Positions 43,933-53,946 are shown, counted from the stretch's first letter. The stretch: DNA of 64,000 bases from Mycobacterium sp. (GCA_018401645.1 JAGYKK010000016.1:1-64000); one strand, 5' to 3'. The notes: generated by a model not told the origin, from the sequence alone. Program-made: numbers and translations.

Positions 43933-44949
43933 CTATTTCATGGTCTTCCTGTAGGTCTTCTCAAGAGCTTGCATTTCGGCTTCGGTGGCAAACTCGAATA
44001 CCTGCTTGTCGGGAACCTCGAGAGCGTGAGCACCCTCTCCCTTGGTCTTTATCAACGACGCCGCGATGGAAATGGCGATGACAATGATGATCACCGCGAG
44101 GGATATGACCGTCGGCATCTTGAAGTCAAGGGCGACATTCAGCAGCATCTTGATACCCACCCAGACCAGAATGAACGACAGTCCGATCTTGAGGTACACG
44201 AAGCGGTGAATCAGGTCGCCCAGTAGGAAGTACATGGCTCGAAGGCCAAGGATCGCGAACGCGTTGGCGGTGAAGACCAGGAACGGCTCGTCGGTAACAG
44301 CAAAGATGGCTGGGATGGAGTCAACCGCGAAGATGATGTCTGTGAACTCAACAAGCGCGAGAACGATGAATAGCGGCGTTGCAAGCAACACCCCGTTGAT
44401 GCGAACGAAGAACTTCTGTCCGTAGTACTTGTCCGTGCTCTTGATGTGGTTCTTCGCGAATTTGAGGAACTTAGAGCCGGTGATGTCCATGTGTTCGTTG
44501 CGCTTGATCATCATCTGAACTCCAGTCCAGATCAGAAAAGCGGCAAAGACGTAAAGAATCCAGCTGAAGCTGTTGATGAGGCCGTAGCCCAGAGCAATGA
44601 AGATTCCACGGAACACCAGGGCTCCCAGGACCCCGAGGAACAGCACACGGTGCTGGAATTCCCGCGGCACGGAGAACGCTGCGAAGATCAGCGCCCAGAC
44701 AAAGACATTGTCGACGGCGAGGGACTTTTCGATGACGAAGCCCGAGAAGTACTGCTGGCCAAACTCTGATCCGTACTCAAACCAGATGTAGGCACCGAAG
44801 GCGAGACCGAGACTGATCCAAAGAATCGACCAACCCGCCGCTTCTTTGAACTCAATAACCTTGGCGTGTCGATGGGCGAACAAGTCGATGGCCAGCATCA
44901 CCAGGATGAGACCCAAAACTGCAAACCAGAGCCAGAGTGGGACGTCCAA
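43933..44949 (-). CDS. TerC-family membrane protein, low-GC
   Basis: 338 residues from TTG 44949, with AGGAG just upstream. Eight to nine transmembrane helices. TerC signatures are SLAVDNVFVWALIF, LEF-type (VEFTDIIFAVDSIPAIFAVT) and AMYFLLGDLIHRFVYLKIGL. Known members export metal ions such as Mn2+ and are linked to tellurite resistance. The gene is clearly poorer in GC than its neighbours (two hand-counted 60-base stretches gave 33 and 28 G+C), suggesting transfer from a lower-GC actinobacterium. Confidence 0.9.
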   Translation of the reverse strand: MDVPLWLWFAVLGLILVMLAIDLFAHRHAKVIEFKEAAGWSILWISLGLAFGAYIWFEYGSEFGQQYFSGFVIEKSLAVDNVFVWALIFAAFSVPREFQHRVLFLGVLGALVFRGIFIALGYGLINSFSWILYVFAAFLIWTGVQMMIKRNEHMDITGSKFLKFAKNHIKSTDKYYGQKFFVRINGVLLATPLFIVLALVEFTDIIFAVDSIPAIFAVTDEPFLVFTANAFAILGLRAMYFLLGDLIHRFVYLKIGLSFILVWVGIKMLLNVALDFKMPTVISLAVIIIVIAISIAASLIKTKGEGAHALEVPDKQVFEFATEAEMQALEKTYRKTMK

Positions 44950-45136
44950 TGTTCTCCTAAGCTTGAAAAACGTTTCCTGAAACACAAGTCTAGTGTTTGG
45001 CGGGAATTTGTGCCAGCCCGGGGGCGCTTCTTGCCGGCCCGGCCTCCAGTGCGCCCGCAGGCACCTGGCCGATGATCGCGGTGAGATAGCGCTCCGCACG
45101 GTCCCACGGCGGTGGTGGACGGTCCATAATGACCCG

Positions 45137-46234
45137 GTGAACACCGAGGGAGCCGTGCGACCGGGCGGCGAACCCACCGCCGCTGATCTGCGCCGGTGGC
45201 GTCGACATCTGGCCAACGAGCGCGCCGAGGCGGCCGTCTACCGCGATCTGGCGCAACGCTACGACGGCGAGGAACGCGAGATCCTCTCCTCGATCGCCGC
45301 TGCCGAGGAACGCCACGAACAGCACTGGCTGGCACTGCTCGGTGATCAGGTCGGTACTCCCCGGCGCGCGGACCTGGGCACCCGGGTCCTGGCGTTTCTG
45401 GCACGTCACTTCGGGTCGGTGTTCATCCTGGCCCTGGTCCAGCGGTTCGAGGCCCGCGCCAATTACGGCGACGACACCGACGCCACCGCGACGATGGTCG
45501 CCGACGAGCAGATCCACGAGGAAGTCATCCGCGCCCTGGCCGGTCGCGGTCGTGATCGCCTCTCGGGCAGTTTCCGGGCCGCAGTGTTCGGGGCCAATGA
45601 CGGACTGGTGAGCAACCTTGCTCTGATCCTGGGCGTCAGTGCCAGCGGAGTGACGGGGCACGCAGTGCTGGTGACCGGCCTGGCCGGGTTGCTCGCCGGC
45701 GCGCTGTCGATGGGGGCCGGTGAATACGTGTCGGTCAGTTCGCAACGCGAACTGCTGGAGGCGTCCACCCCCAGCCCGCACGTCGGCGGTGCCCTGGCCC
45801 AACTCGACGTCGACGCCAACGAACTCGAACTGGTCTACCGCGCCCGCGGCATGACCCCGGAGGAGGCCCGCGTGCACGCCGCCAAGGTGCTGCGCGACCC
45901 CGGGGCGGGCGGCCCGGACGAGTCAGGCGCTGCGGCCATCGACGCCCACGAGACCATCGGGACCGGACTCAGGGCGGCCGTCGCGAGCTTCCTGTTCTTC
46001 GCCGTCGGTGCCTTGATTCCGGTGCTGCCCTACCTTTTTGGCCTCGAAGGGACAGTTGCGGTGCTGGTGGCCGCCGGTCTGGTCGGGGTGACCCTGTTGG
46101 GCACCGGCGTGATCGTCGGCCTGCTCTCCGGTGGGCCACCGATGCGGCGGGCCATGCGGCAGTTGATGATCGGCTACGGCGCGGCCGGCATCACCTATCT
46201 GCTGGGACTGCTCGTCGGCGGCGGATTGGGCTGA
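45137..46234 (+). CDS. Erythrin-VIT type transporter (rubrerythrin-like domain fused to VIT1/CCC1)
   Basis: 365 residues from GTG 45137. The first 130 residues are a ferritin/rubrerythrin-like four-helix domain (LANERAEAAVYRDLAQRYDG, AAAEERHEQHW, VADEQIHEEVI) with Glu/His metal ligands. The rest is a VIT1/CCC1 membrane domain with five helices (SGSFRAAVFGANDGLVSNLA, GAGEYVSVSSQREL). It should export or sequester Fe2+ or Mn2+. Beside the TerC gene it makes a two-gene metal-handling neighbourhood. Confidence 0.85.
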   Translation: MNTEGAVRPGGEPTAADLRRWRRHLANERAEAAVYRDLAQRYDGEEREILSSIAAAEERHEQHWLALLGDQVGTPRRADLGTRVLAFLARHFGSVFILALVQRFEARANYGDDTDATATMVADEQIHEEVIRALAGRGRDRLSGSFRAAVFGANDGLVSNLALILGVSASGVTGHAVLVTGLAGLLAGALSMGAGEYVSVSSQRELLEASTPSPHVGGALAQLDVDANELELVYRARGMTPEEARVHAAKVLRDPGAGGPDESGAAAIDAHETIGTGLRAAVASFLFFAVGALIPVLPYLFGLEGTVAVLVAAGLVGVTLLGTGVIVGLLSGGPPMRRAMRQLMIGYGAAGITYLLGLLVGGGLG

Positions 46235-46303
46235 TCGCAACCCTCCGCAAATCGTCGGCGCATCGGCGATTTCCGTTGGTAACAGCCGAATCCGGTGCTG
46301 TTG

Positions 46304-46464
46304 TTTAGTGCGCTTGTCAGAGTCCGTCGGTAGAATAGAACTATCAACCGCGGCCGCTTCGGATGGGCCGTTCTTTGCAGTTCGGGGGCTTCACATCGGC
46401 TACCGGGGGCACTGCCCCCGGACTCCGTCGTGGCCTTTTGTCTGCCCAACAGGGAGGTACCACC
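46304..46464 (+). promoter_or_regulatory. Promoter and structured 5' leader of vWA paralogue 2
   Basis: TTTAGTGCGCTTGTC (46304-46318), a -10 TAGAAT (46331-46336) and a leader of about 120 nt. The leader contains a hairpin CCGGGGGC / GCCCCCGG with a 3-nt loop (about 46404-46422) and a ribosome site AGGGAGG (46451-46457). Most of it is conserved in the upstream region of the first vWA gene, including the words after the hairpin (GACTYYGTYGTGGCCTT). Confidence 0.6.
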
Positions 46465-47133
46465 ATGACCGATTCCAACAAGACCCTGATCGCGGCACTG
46501 CTCGACCGCTCCGGCTCGATGTCCGGCTCGACGGAGTTCACTGAGGACGGCTGGCGGGAGCTCATCAACTCCCAACGCGCGGAGCCCGAATACTGCGAGG
46601 TAATGCTGGCCCAGTTCGACACCGAGTACGAGGTGCTCTACCCGCCGACCGCCATTGCGGAGGTTCCGGCGTTCGCCGTGGTGCCCCGCGGAATGACAGC
46701 ACTGCTCGACTCGGCCGGCAAGTTCATCACCGAGGTGGGCGAACGGCTCGCAGCGCTGCCGGAGGATCAGCGGCCCGGCCAGGTGATCTGTCTGATCATG
46801 ACCGACGGCATGGAAAACTCCAGTCACCAGTGGGACTGGGAGGCGGTCAAGACGCTGATCACCCAGCAGCGTGAAAGCTACGGCTGGGAGTTCATCTTCC
46901 TGGGCGCGGACATCGACGCGGTCGAGGTGGGCGAGCGGATGGGCATGGACCGCCGCTACGCGATGACCTACGACAAGCGGTCGCATGCCACGGTCAAGGC
47001 GACCTACGCACGGGCGTCCGGCGTCATGACCGATCTCAAGCGTGGAATCCTCGCCAGCGAGGGCTTCAGCGCGGAGGCCCGAGCCGAGGCGATGGGTGAG
47101 GCGCCGAAGAAGAAGCGCAAGCGGGGCGCCTAG
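46465..47133 (+). CDS. vWA domain protein, paralogue 2
   Basis: 222 residues; one vWA domain with a complete metal site: DRSGSM, Thr in GMTALLDSAGK, TDGMENSSH. The basic C-terminus is PKKKRKRGA. Nearly the same as the protein at 9752-10417 apart from scattered changes. It is followed by ADP-ribosylglycohydrolase and NMN adenylyltransferase-like genes on the same strand, though a hairpin lies between. Confidence 0.85.
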   Translation: MTDSNKTLIAALLDRSGSMSGSTEFTEDGWRELINSQRAEPEYCEVMLAQFDTEYEVLYPPTAIAEVPAFAVVPRGMTALLDSAGKFITEVGERLAALPEDQRPGQVICLIMTDGMENSSHQWDWEAVKTLITQQRESYGWEFIFLGADIDAVEVGERMGMDRRYAMTYDKRSHATVKATYARASGVMTDLKRGILASEGFSAEARAEAMGEAPKKKRKRGA

Positions 47134-47200
47134 CCCCTAGGTGGACGTCGGCGTGCTGTCGCTGATGCATGGCGTCAGCGAGCCGACGTTCGCCGTCTAG
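47134..47200. terminator. Hairpin after vWA paralogue 2, duplicated after paralogue 1
   Basis: GACGTCGGC (about 47143) pairs with GCCGACGTT (about 47180), and the inner TCGCTGA pairs with TCAGCGA. The same sequence follows the first vWA gene. It may terminate or attenuate transcription into the next gene. Confidence 0.5.
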
Positions 47201-47236
47201 ACCAGAACGCACACGACAATAATGGGGGGATTAGCC

Positions 47237-48271
47237 ATGGGTTCAACCGTTTCGGGTGTGGGGAACTTTCGTGCCGCCATGCTCGGCGTTGCCTACGGCG
47301 ATGGGTGGGGATATCCCAACGAAAGGCAGAGTTACGGCCGGTTGACGCTGATGGACCTCAGGGGCCCGGAACTTCCGGAGCGGCTGATCGTCTCCGATGA
47401 CACCCAGATGACGCTGCACCTGGCCCAGGCACTGGATGGCGCGGCCGGCAAGACCGCGAGTGAGTTGCAGTCGGCGATCCTCGCCGGTTGGCTCGCCTGG
47501 CTGCACGACCCGGGCCTGCGGGGAATCGGCCGCACGACGAGAACCGCGCTGAACGCCCTGGACTCCGGGGCCACCTGGTACCGGTCCACCGTGGTGCACA
47601 GCGACGCCTGCGGTGCGGTGATGCGCGTCTCGCCGTGCGCCTTTCTGCCCGAGGGATTGTGGCAGCCGGTGTCGGCGTGGCAGGCCGCCACCACCCATGG
47701 CGGCTCCGCGGCGATCGCGTCGGCGTTGCTGGCCGCCGCGCTGCTGCGCCGGGTCATCACCGCCGACGATCCGCAACATAAAGTTTCCATGGCCGGCGGT
47801 CTGCTGCATCATGTGATCGATCTCAGCCACGACGACGCCTTGGGCAGTGCCGCCGCGCCGTGGCTGATCGACCACCCCCGCACCGGAACCTTTGACCTTG
47901 CAGGTGATCTCATCCGAACCGGAATGTCAACGGTGCGGGAGGCACTGCAGCAGGCCCGCGACGCCACGCCGAAGTTCCTCGACGATCCCTGGGGCGCCGA
48001 CCCGTCGCTTGCGCACTTCGGCGGAGAGGGATGGCGTGCGCCGCAGGCGCTGGCGTGCGCCCTGCTGTGTGTCGACATGCTGCCCGGTGACCCGCTGGAG
48101 GCCCTGCGCAGAGCAGCGACCACCGGCGGAGACAGCGACACCCTCGCCGCGGTTGCGGGCTTCTTCCTCGGTGGCGCCTACGGTGATGTCTGGCCGCAGC
48201 ATTGGCTCATGCGACTGGAGCCCCGGTACCGCGACTGGATCGCACAGACCGAGGCCTATGTCTTCGACTGA
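47237..48271 (+). CDS. ADP-ribosylglycohydrolase (DraG-like)
   Basis: 344 residues from ATG 47237, with a GGGGGGA ribosome site 6 nt upstream. Family features are GVAYGDGWGYPNE, metal ligands in SDDTQMTLHLAQAL (about residue 52), HSDACGAVMRVSP, and a C-terminal GGDSDTLAAVAGF (about 295). These coordinate two Mg2+. It removes ADP-ribose from proteins, nucleic acids or small molecules, releasing it for recycling. Its end overlaps the next gene by 14 nt, so their products are made together. Confidence 0.9.
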   Translation: MGSTVSGVGNFRAAMLGVAYGDGWGYPNERQSYGRLTLMDLRGPELPERLIVSDDTQMTLHLAQALDGAAGKTASELQSAILAGWLAWLHDPGLRGIGRTTRTALNALDSGATWYRSTVVHSDACGAVMRVSPCAFLPEGLWQPVSAWQAATTHGGSAAIASALLAAALLRRVITADDPQHKVSMAGGLLHHVIDLSHDDALGSAAAPWLIDHPRTGTFDLAGDLIRTGMSTVREALQQARDATPKFLDDPWGADPSLAHFGGEGWRAPQALACALLCVDMLPGDPLEALRRAATTGGDSDTLAAVAGFFLGGAYGDVWPQHWLMRLEPRYRDWIAQTEAYVFD

Positions 48272-48935
48272 GCACTGGCCCGTCGACAAGATCGCGAGCA
48301 ACCTGGCGCGCGCGCCGCAGGGCCGACGCTGCGTGCTGTTGACCACCGGCGCCTTGAACCCGGTGCACCTCGGTCATGTCGCAATGTTCGACCGCGCGCG
48401 AGACACCCTGGAGTCTGAGTACGGCTTCGCCGTCGTCGGCGGATTCCTCTCGCCGTCGCACGACGCCTACCTGTCCGGCAAGTACGGCGACCCGAGGAAG
48501 TTTTTTTCCGCGGCGAAGCGACTGGCGATGTGCGCCGCCGCGACCCAGGCGCATCCGATCTTGGCCGTGGCGGCCTGGGAGAGTTCGGCCCCGGGTCACT
48601 GGCCTGATTTCCCCGAGGTGACGGCCATGCTCGAACGCGTTCTGGACGAACGGTTTCCCGGCGAGGGCATCGACGTCATCTATCTGTGCGGCCAGGACCA
48701 TTTCCGCCACGCGGCACGGGCCGGACTTCCCGGTGTAGCGGTGACGTCCCGCGCCGGCCGCTCGGAAACCACCGATGCGGCGCGCAACATCTTCGCGGTG
48801 CCGACCGGCTCAGACGATCCGCTCAGCCACCTCAGCTCGACGCGTGTCCGGGAAGCATTGGCCCGCAACGATATACCGACGTTGCAATCCTGGCTGCACC
48901 CCGATGTTCTGGCAATGCTGCTCGGGTGGCGTTAG
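48258..48935 (+). CDS. NMN adenylyltransferase-like nucleotidyltransferase
   Basis: 225 residues from ATG 48258, overlapping the upstream gene by 14 nt. The nucleotidyltransferase motif GALNPVHLGHVAMF (H-x-G-H, about residue 35) and the C-terminal HLSSTRVREALA (ISSTxxR) define the NMNAT/NadD superfamily. The spacing looks nearer the eukaryotic-type NMNAT than NadD. It would join ATP and NMN or NaMN to make NAD(+) precursors. It follows ADP-ribosylglycohydrolase and so could rebuild NAD from released products. Confidence 0.85.
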   Translation: MSSTEHWPVDKIASNLARAPQGRRCVLLTTGALNPVHLGHVAMFDRARDTLESEYGFAVVGGFLSPSHDAYLSGKYGDPRKFFSAAKRLAMCAAATQAHPILAVAAWESSAPGHWPDFPEVTAMLERVLDERFPGEGIDVIYLCGQDHFRHAARAGLPGVAVTSRAGRSETTDAARNIFAVPTGSDDPLSHLSSTRVREALARNDIPTLQSWLHPDVLAMLLGWR

Positions 48936-50320
48936 CGCACCGGGCACCCGGCGGTCGACGGCGCGGCAGGGGTCGCCGCGGCCGCCCGCATCGCGCGCAG
49001 CCGAATCTGGGCACCCCGGTGCGGCTCAAGGATCACGCCGCGCACCCGTTGGACCTCGTCGCGGGCTGTGGTGGTGCTCAACTCGACCCGGCGCAACACC
49101 TCGCGCAGGATGACCCGCATCTCGATCAGCGCGAAGTTGGCGCCCAGACACCGGCGGTTGCCCCGCCGAACGGCAGCCAGGTGGTGGGGCCCAGGGCTGC
49201 GGACCGTGGATCGGAACCCAGCATCCGATGTGGGTCGAACCGATCCGGTTCCTCGTACCGGGTCGGGCTGGCATGGACCAGCCCGATACCCGGGGCGACC
49301 ATGACACCGGCCGGGATTCGGTAGCCACCGAGTTCGACCGGGGCGGTGGCTTTCGGCCCACATCGAACACGACGGGGCGGATCCGCAGGGTTTCCTTGCA
49401 AACCGCATCCAGGTACTCATCAGCGGCCGGATCACCGACCGCGCTCGCCGCGGCGGCCGCCACCGCCTCGGCCAGCAGCACCGGATGGCGGGTCAGCCGC
49501 TCCAGCGTCCACGACAGTGCGGTGGCGGTGGTGTCGTGGCCGGCGGCCAGCAGGGTCATCAGCTGATCACGCAACTCGCGATCGCTCATCTGCCGGCCGT
49601 CGTCGTCGGCGGCCCGGACCAGCATGGCCAGCACGTCGGTGCGGGCGGCCAAATCCGGTGCGGCACGGCGATCGGCGATCTCGGCGTACAGCAGTGCGTC
49701 CGCCTCCTCGAGGCGCCGCCGAACATTGCGCCATGGCCGGCGCTGCTGAAGCTTCGGGTTGTAGATGGCCAGCGTCGACCACGGATCCAGGTTCAACACC
49801 CGCGGCATGACTGCCCGCAGCGCGGCGAGTCGGGCCGGTTCGGTGGCACCGACGACGGTGCGCAGGATCACCTCGAGGGTGATCTCCGACATCTTCGGCC
49901 CGACCGGGAATTCGACGCCGACCGGCCACCGGACGATATTTGCGGCGGCGATCTGGGCCATCACGGTCGTCTGGCGGGCGACGGCTTCGCGGGCGAAGGG
50001 GCCATCATCAGCCGCCGCCGGTCGCGGTGGACGTCACCGTCGACGACGAGCACCGAACTCTCCCCGAGCAGTCCGGCCAGCATCGAGTTCGCCTCACCGG
50101 CACGAAACACCGCCGGATCGCCGGCGAAGACCGTCTTGATGTCGGCCGGATCCGCAAGGTAGACCACCGTGCCCATTGAGGCGACCCGCAGCGTGAAAAT
50201 CGGGCCGTAGCGGCGGTGGGCTGCGGTGACGAGCCGTGGCCAGTAGCGCAGCATCAGGCCGGCCTGCACCACCGCGGAAGGCGCGGGCCCGGGGAGTTCG
50301 GTGGTCGCTGACGTACCCAT
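48932..50320 (-). CDS. Cytochrome P450, at least three frame breaks
   Basis: Pieces in three frames make one P450: ATG 50320 (MGTSATTELPGP), an N-terminal part through HRDRRRLMMAP, a long middle part with I-helix LAAGHDTTATALSW and K-helix CKETLRIRP, then TWLPFGG continuing as GGNRRCLGANFALIEM with the haem Cys. All core motifs are present, so the breaks (near 49965, 49365 and 49155) look like sequence errors. Monooxygenase of unknown substrate. Its 3' end overlaps the convergent nucleotidyltransferase gene by 4 nt. Confidence 0.8.
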
Positions 50321-50428
50321 GATTCGACGATACGACCTCCCGCACGCGGAGGCACTGTTCACCGGTTGTTAGCCCGCCGCTCAGCGTCATTACCCGATGA
50401 GATCATCAGCGCTGGTGACACTGGCTTC

Positions 50429-51792
50429 ATGCGATGCACCGTGTTCGGTACCGGATACCTCGGCGCAACACATGCCGCCGGGATGGCCGAGTTGGGCCAC
50501 GAGGTCGTCGGCGTCGACATCGACCCCGGCAAGGTCGCCAAACTCTCCGGCGGCGACATCCCGTTCTACGAGCCCGGACTGGCGAAGGTGCTGCGCGACA
50601 ACCTCGCGGCCGGCCGGTTGCGCTTCACCACCGACTACGACCTGGCCGCGGACTTCGCCGATATCCACTTCCTCGGTGTGGGGACACCGCAGAAGAAGGG
50701 CGAGTACGGCGCTGACCTTCGTCACGTACGCGGTCATCGACGACCTCGTCCCGCGGCTGCGGCGTCCGGCGGTGATCGTCGGCAAGTCCACCGTCCCGGT
50801 GGGCACCGCGGCCGGACTGGCCACCCGCGCCCGGGCGCTGGCCGGTGACGCCGTGCCGATCGAGGTAAGAGCCGCACTGGAACCCGGAGTTCCTGCGGGA
50901 GGGTTTCGCCATCCACGACACGCTGCACCCGGATCGCATCGTCGTCGGCGTCGAAGACGGTTCCACCCGTGCTGAGGCGGCGCTGCGCGAGATGTATGCG
51001 CGCCTGCTCGATGACGGGACACCGTTTGTCCGGACCGATCTGCAGACCGCCGAATTGGTGAAGGTATCGGCAAATGCTTTTCTGGCGACGAAGATCTCAT
51101 TCATCAACGCCATCTCGGAGGTCTGCGAGGCCGCCGACGCCGACGTTCGAGTCCTGGCCGATGCACTCGGGTACGACCCGCGGATCGGCCGCCAGTTCCT
51201 CAATGCCGGCCTGGGATTCGGCGGGGGTTGCCTGCCCAAGGACATTCGCGCATTCATGGCCCGAGCCGGGGAACTCGGGGCCAATCAGGCGCTGACGTTC
51301 CTGCGCGAGGTGGACAGCATCAACATGCGCCGCCGGACCCGAATGGTGGAACTGACCGCCACCGCCTGCGGAGGATCCCTGCTGGGCGCCAACATCGCGG
51401 TGCTCGGTGCGGCGTTCAAGCCCGAGTCCGATGACGTGCGCGACTCCCCGGCACTCAACGTCGCCGGCATGTTGCAACTCAACGGGGCGACCGTCAACGT
51501 CTACGACCCCAAGGCGATGGAGAACTCGCAGCGACTGTTTCCCACCCTGAACTATTCGGCGTCGGTGCTGGAGGCCTGCGAGCGGGCCGACGCGGTACTG
51601 GTGCTTACCGAATGGCGCGAGTTCGTCGACCTCGACCCCGACACGCTGGCCGCGATCGTGCGCTCCCGGGTTGTCGTCGACGGCCGCAACTGCCTCGACG
51701 GCGAGCACTGGACTGCCGCCGGTTGGACGTACCACGCTCTGGGCCGCCGGGCGGGTGCCGTTGGGCCGGCCGAGGGTTCCGCGCGATACTGA
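50429..51792 (+). CDS. UDP-glucose 6-dehydrogenase, two frame breaks
   Basis: ATG 50429 (MRCTVFGTGYLGATHAAGMA) begins the NAD-binding domain. After a break near 50715 the chain continues AVIDDLVPRLRRPAVIVGKS in another frame. After a break near 50885 it continues EGFAIHDTLHPDRIVVGVED to the stop. The catalytic Cys is in GFGGGCLPKDIRAF, and the UDP-binding C-terminal domain (DSPALNVAGMLQ, VLTEWREF) is intact. It oxidises UDP-glucose to UDP-glucuronate with two NAD+. Confidence 0.85.
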
Positions 51793-51796
51793 CACC

Positions 51797-52183
51797 GTGA
51801 CCGATCGCAATGTGCTGGGCGGCCCGCTTGAGCCGTGCGGCACCGACCCGATGACCGGCTTCTACCGCGACGGGTGCTGTTCGACCGGAATCGAGGACCG
51901 CGGCCTGCACACCATCTGCGCGGTGGTGACCGTCGAGTTCCTCGAACACCAGGGCTCCATCGGCAACGACCTGTCCACTCCGATGCCGGCCTACCGGTTC
52001 CCCGGACTGATGCCGGGGGACCGATGGTGTGTGACCGCCGTCAATTGGTCTAGGGCACAACAGGATGGCTGCGCGGCACCGGTCGTCCTTGCCGCGACCC
52101 ACGAGCGCACCCTGGACGTGGTGGACCTCGCGACCCTTGAGGAGCACGCCGTGGACATCCCCGACGACCTCAGCAGTATGTGA
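51797..52183 (+). CDS. DUF2237 family protein
   Basis: 128 residues from GTG 51797, 4 bp after the dehydrogenase stop. Highly conserved family pattern: RNVLGGPLEPCGTDPMTGFY, STGIEDRGLHTICAVVT, LSTPMPAYRFPGLMPGDRWC, and GCAAPVVLAATHERTL. Cytosolic; function unknown. Close spacing suggests an operon with UDP-glucose dehydrogenase. Confidence 0.85.
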   Translation: MTDRNVLGGPLEPCGTDPMTGFYRDGCCSTGIEDRGLHTICAVVTVEFLEHQGSIGNDLSTPMPAYRFPGLMPGDRWCVTAVNWSRAQQDGCAAPVVLAATHERTLDVVDLATLEEHAVDIPDDLSSM

Positions 52184-52187
52184 GGTA

Positions 52188-52697
52188 TTGCGCTGTCGGG
52201 CGGTCGTGGCGACACTGGTGTTTGTTGTCGTTGGCTGCGCACGCGGCGCCGAGGGGAGTGAGTCCCAGATGAGCCAGAGCGCACTACCGCCGACCGCGAC
52301 GGTGACCTACGAGTTTCATGATTCCTCGGTGCCGCCACCGTTTCACCGCAGTTTCGTCCTGACCTTCACCCGGGACCGGGCCCGAATCATCGTCGACAGT
52401 TACGGCGACATCCTCGCCGACCGGGAGGCGCCGATGACCGCGGCGGCCTGGGATGAGGTGACGCAGTCGTTTGTAGATCTGCGTGACATCGTCATCGAGG
52501 AACCGGAGCAGGGGTGCACCGGCGGAACCGCGTTCGCGGTGTCGGTCGTCGACGGCGGGGTGACGAGCTTTTCACTGCACGGCTCGGCCTGTGGCGGGGC
52601 GAATTCCAATGCCGAAGAGCGACTGAAGAACTGGGTCCGGCCTGTTCGGGTGCTGTTCCCGCCGATGGATGAGTTGGCACCGGAGGGTAATCGCTGA
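52188..52697 (+). CDS. Lipoprotein of unknown function
   Basis: The N-terminus is a lipoprotein signal (RAVVATLVFVVVGCARGAEG, lipobox VVGC). The start is uncertain: TTG 52188 or GTG 52206. The mature part of about 150 residues is beta-rich, with two Cys and a HRSFVLTFTRDRARIIVDSY segment. It follows DUF2237 by 4 bp. Membrane-anchored on the outside. Confidence 0.7.
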   Translation: MRCRAVVATLVFVVVGCARGAEGSESQMSQSALPPTATVTYEFHDSSVPPPFHRSFVLTFTRDRARIIVDSYGDILADREAPMTAAAWDEVTQSFVDLRDIVIEEPEQGCTGGTAFAVSVVDGGVTSFSLHGSACGGANSNAEERLKNWVRPVRVLFPPMDELAPEGNR

Positions 52698-52788
52698 CCT
52701 CGCACTGACGGTGAGGTGACGACAACTCGACGCTCGCCGTATCCCGGCACGCAACCTCGGCGACACCCGATAATGAAACGCTGACGGC

Positions 52789-53946
52789 GTGCGAGTTGCG
52801 ATCGTCGCCGAATCGTTTCTGCCCAATGTCAATGGTGTCTCCAACTCGGTGGTGCGGGTGCTCGAGCACCTGCGTCGCACCGGACACGAGGCCTTAGTCA
52901 TCGCCCCCGACAATCCCCGCGGCACGCCTCCGGCGCCGCGCATCCATGACGGCGTCCGCGTTCACCGGGTTCCGTCGAGGATGTTTCCGAAGGTCACGTC
53001 GCTACCCCTGGGTGTGCCCAACCCGCGGATTCTGCGGGTGTTGCGCGGGTTCGATCCGCATGTGGTGCACCTGGCCTCCCCGGCACTGCTGGGCTACGGC
53101 GGGCTGCTGGCCGCGCGTCGCCTCGGTGTTCCGACGGTGGCGGTGTATCAGACCGACGTCGCCGGGTTCGCCGAAAGCTACGGTGTGGGATTCGCCGCGC
53201 GGGCAGCCTGGGCGTGGACGCGGCATCTGCACTCCATGGCCGACCGCACTCTGGCGCCATCGTCGTCAGCCATCGAAAGCCTGCGCGCACAGCGAATTCC
53301 GCGCGTGCACCGGTGGGCGCGCGGCGTCGACCTGACCGGTTTCGCGCCCTCGGCCCGTAACGAGGAACTACGTCACCATTGGTCTCCAGACGGCAAGCCG
53401 ATTATCGGGTTTGTCGGTCGGCTGGCACCGGAGAAACAGGTGGAGCGACTCGCCGCGCTTGCGGGTCGAAACGATCTGCAACTGGTCATTGTCGGTGACG
53501 GCGTCGACCGCGACAAGCTCGAGACGCTCTTGCCGACGGCGGTGTTCACCGGCGCGCTTTACGGCCCGCAACTCGCCGCCGCCTACGCCAGCATGGATGT
53601 CTTCGTGCACACCGGCCAGCACGAGACGTTCTGTCAGGCCGTCCAGGAGGCGCTGGCATCCGGGGTGCCGGTGATCGCGCCCGAGGCGGGTGGCCCCCGC
53701 GATCTGGTGGCGCCCTACCGCACCGGGTTGTTGTTGCCGGTGGCCGAATTCGAGTCGCGACTGGCGGTGGCCGTCGAGCACCTGCTGGATGAACGGCCTC
53801 GCTACAGTGCCGCCGCGCGCCGCAGCGTGCTGGGCCGGACCTGGCCGTCGATCTGCGAGGAACTGCTGGGCCACTACCGGGCCGTGTACGACCCGAGCGG
53901 CTCAGCCCGGCGGGTGATGCCACGAGTGCAGGTGGCGCAGCAGTGA
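52789..53946 (+). CDS. mgtA: GDP-mannose-dependent alpha-mannosyltransferase (MgtA-like)
   Basis: 385 residues, GT-B fold, GT4 family. The N-terminus [20 protein letters not shown] and the motif [20 protein letters not shown] (E-x7-E) closely match my recollection of M. tuberculosis MgtA (Rv0557), which builds mannosylated glycolipids of the cell envelope. The start is GTG 52789. Its 3' end overlaps the convergent pyruvate kinase-like gene by 45 nt. Confidence 0.9.
   Translation: MRVAIVAESFLPNVNGVSNSVVRVLEHLRRTGHEALVIAPDNPRGTPPAPRIHDGVRVHRVPSRMFPKVTSLPLGVPNPRILRVLRGFDPHVVHLASPALLGYGGLLAARRLGVPTVAVYQTDVAGFAESYGVGFAARAAWAWTRHLHSMADRTLAPSSSAIESLRAQRIPRVHRWARGVDLTGFAPSARNEELRHHWSPDGKPIIGFVGRLAPEKQVERLAALAGRNDLQLVIVGDGVDRDKLETLLPTAVFTGALYGPQLAAAYASMDVFVHTGQHETFCQAVQEALASGVPVIAPEAGGPRDLVAPYRTGLLLPVAEFESRLAVAVEHLLDERPRYSAAARRSVLGRTWPSICEELLGHYRAVYDPSGSARRVMPRVQVAQQ

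Noticed and set aside
47312-47317. Single GATATC sites (for example near 47312, 56208 and 59426) as palindrome copies
   Set aside because: They lack the second inverted arm at the fixed distance and are inside genes.
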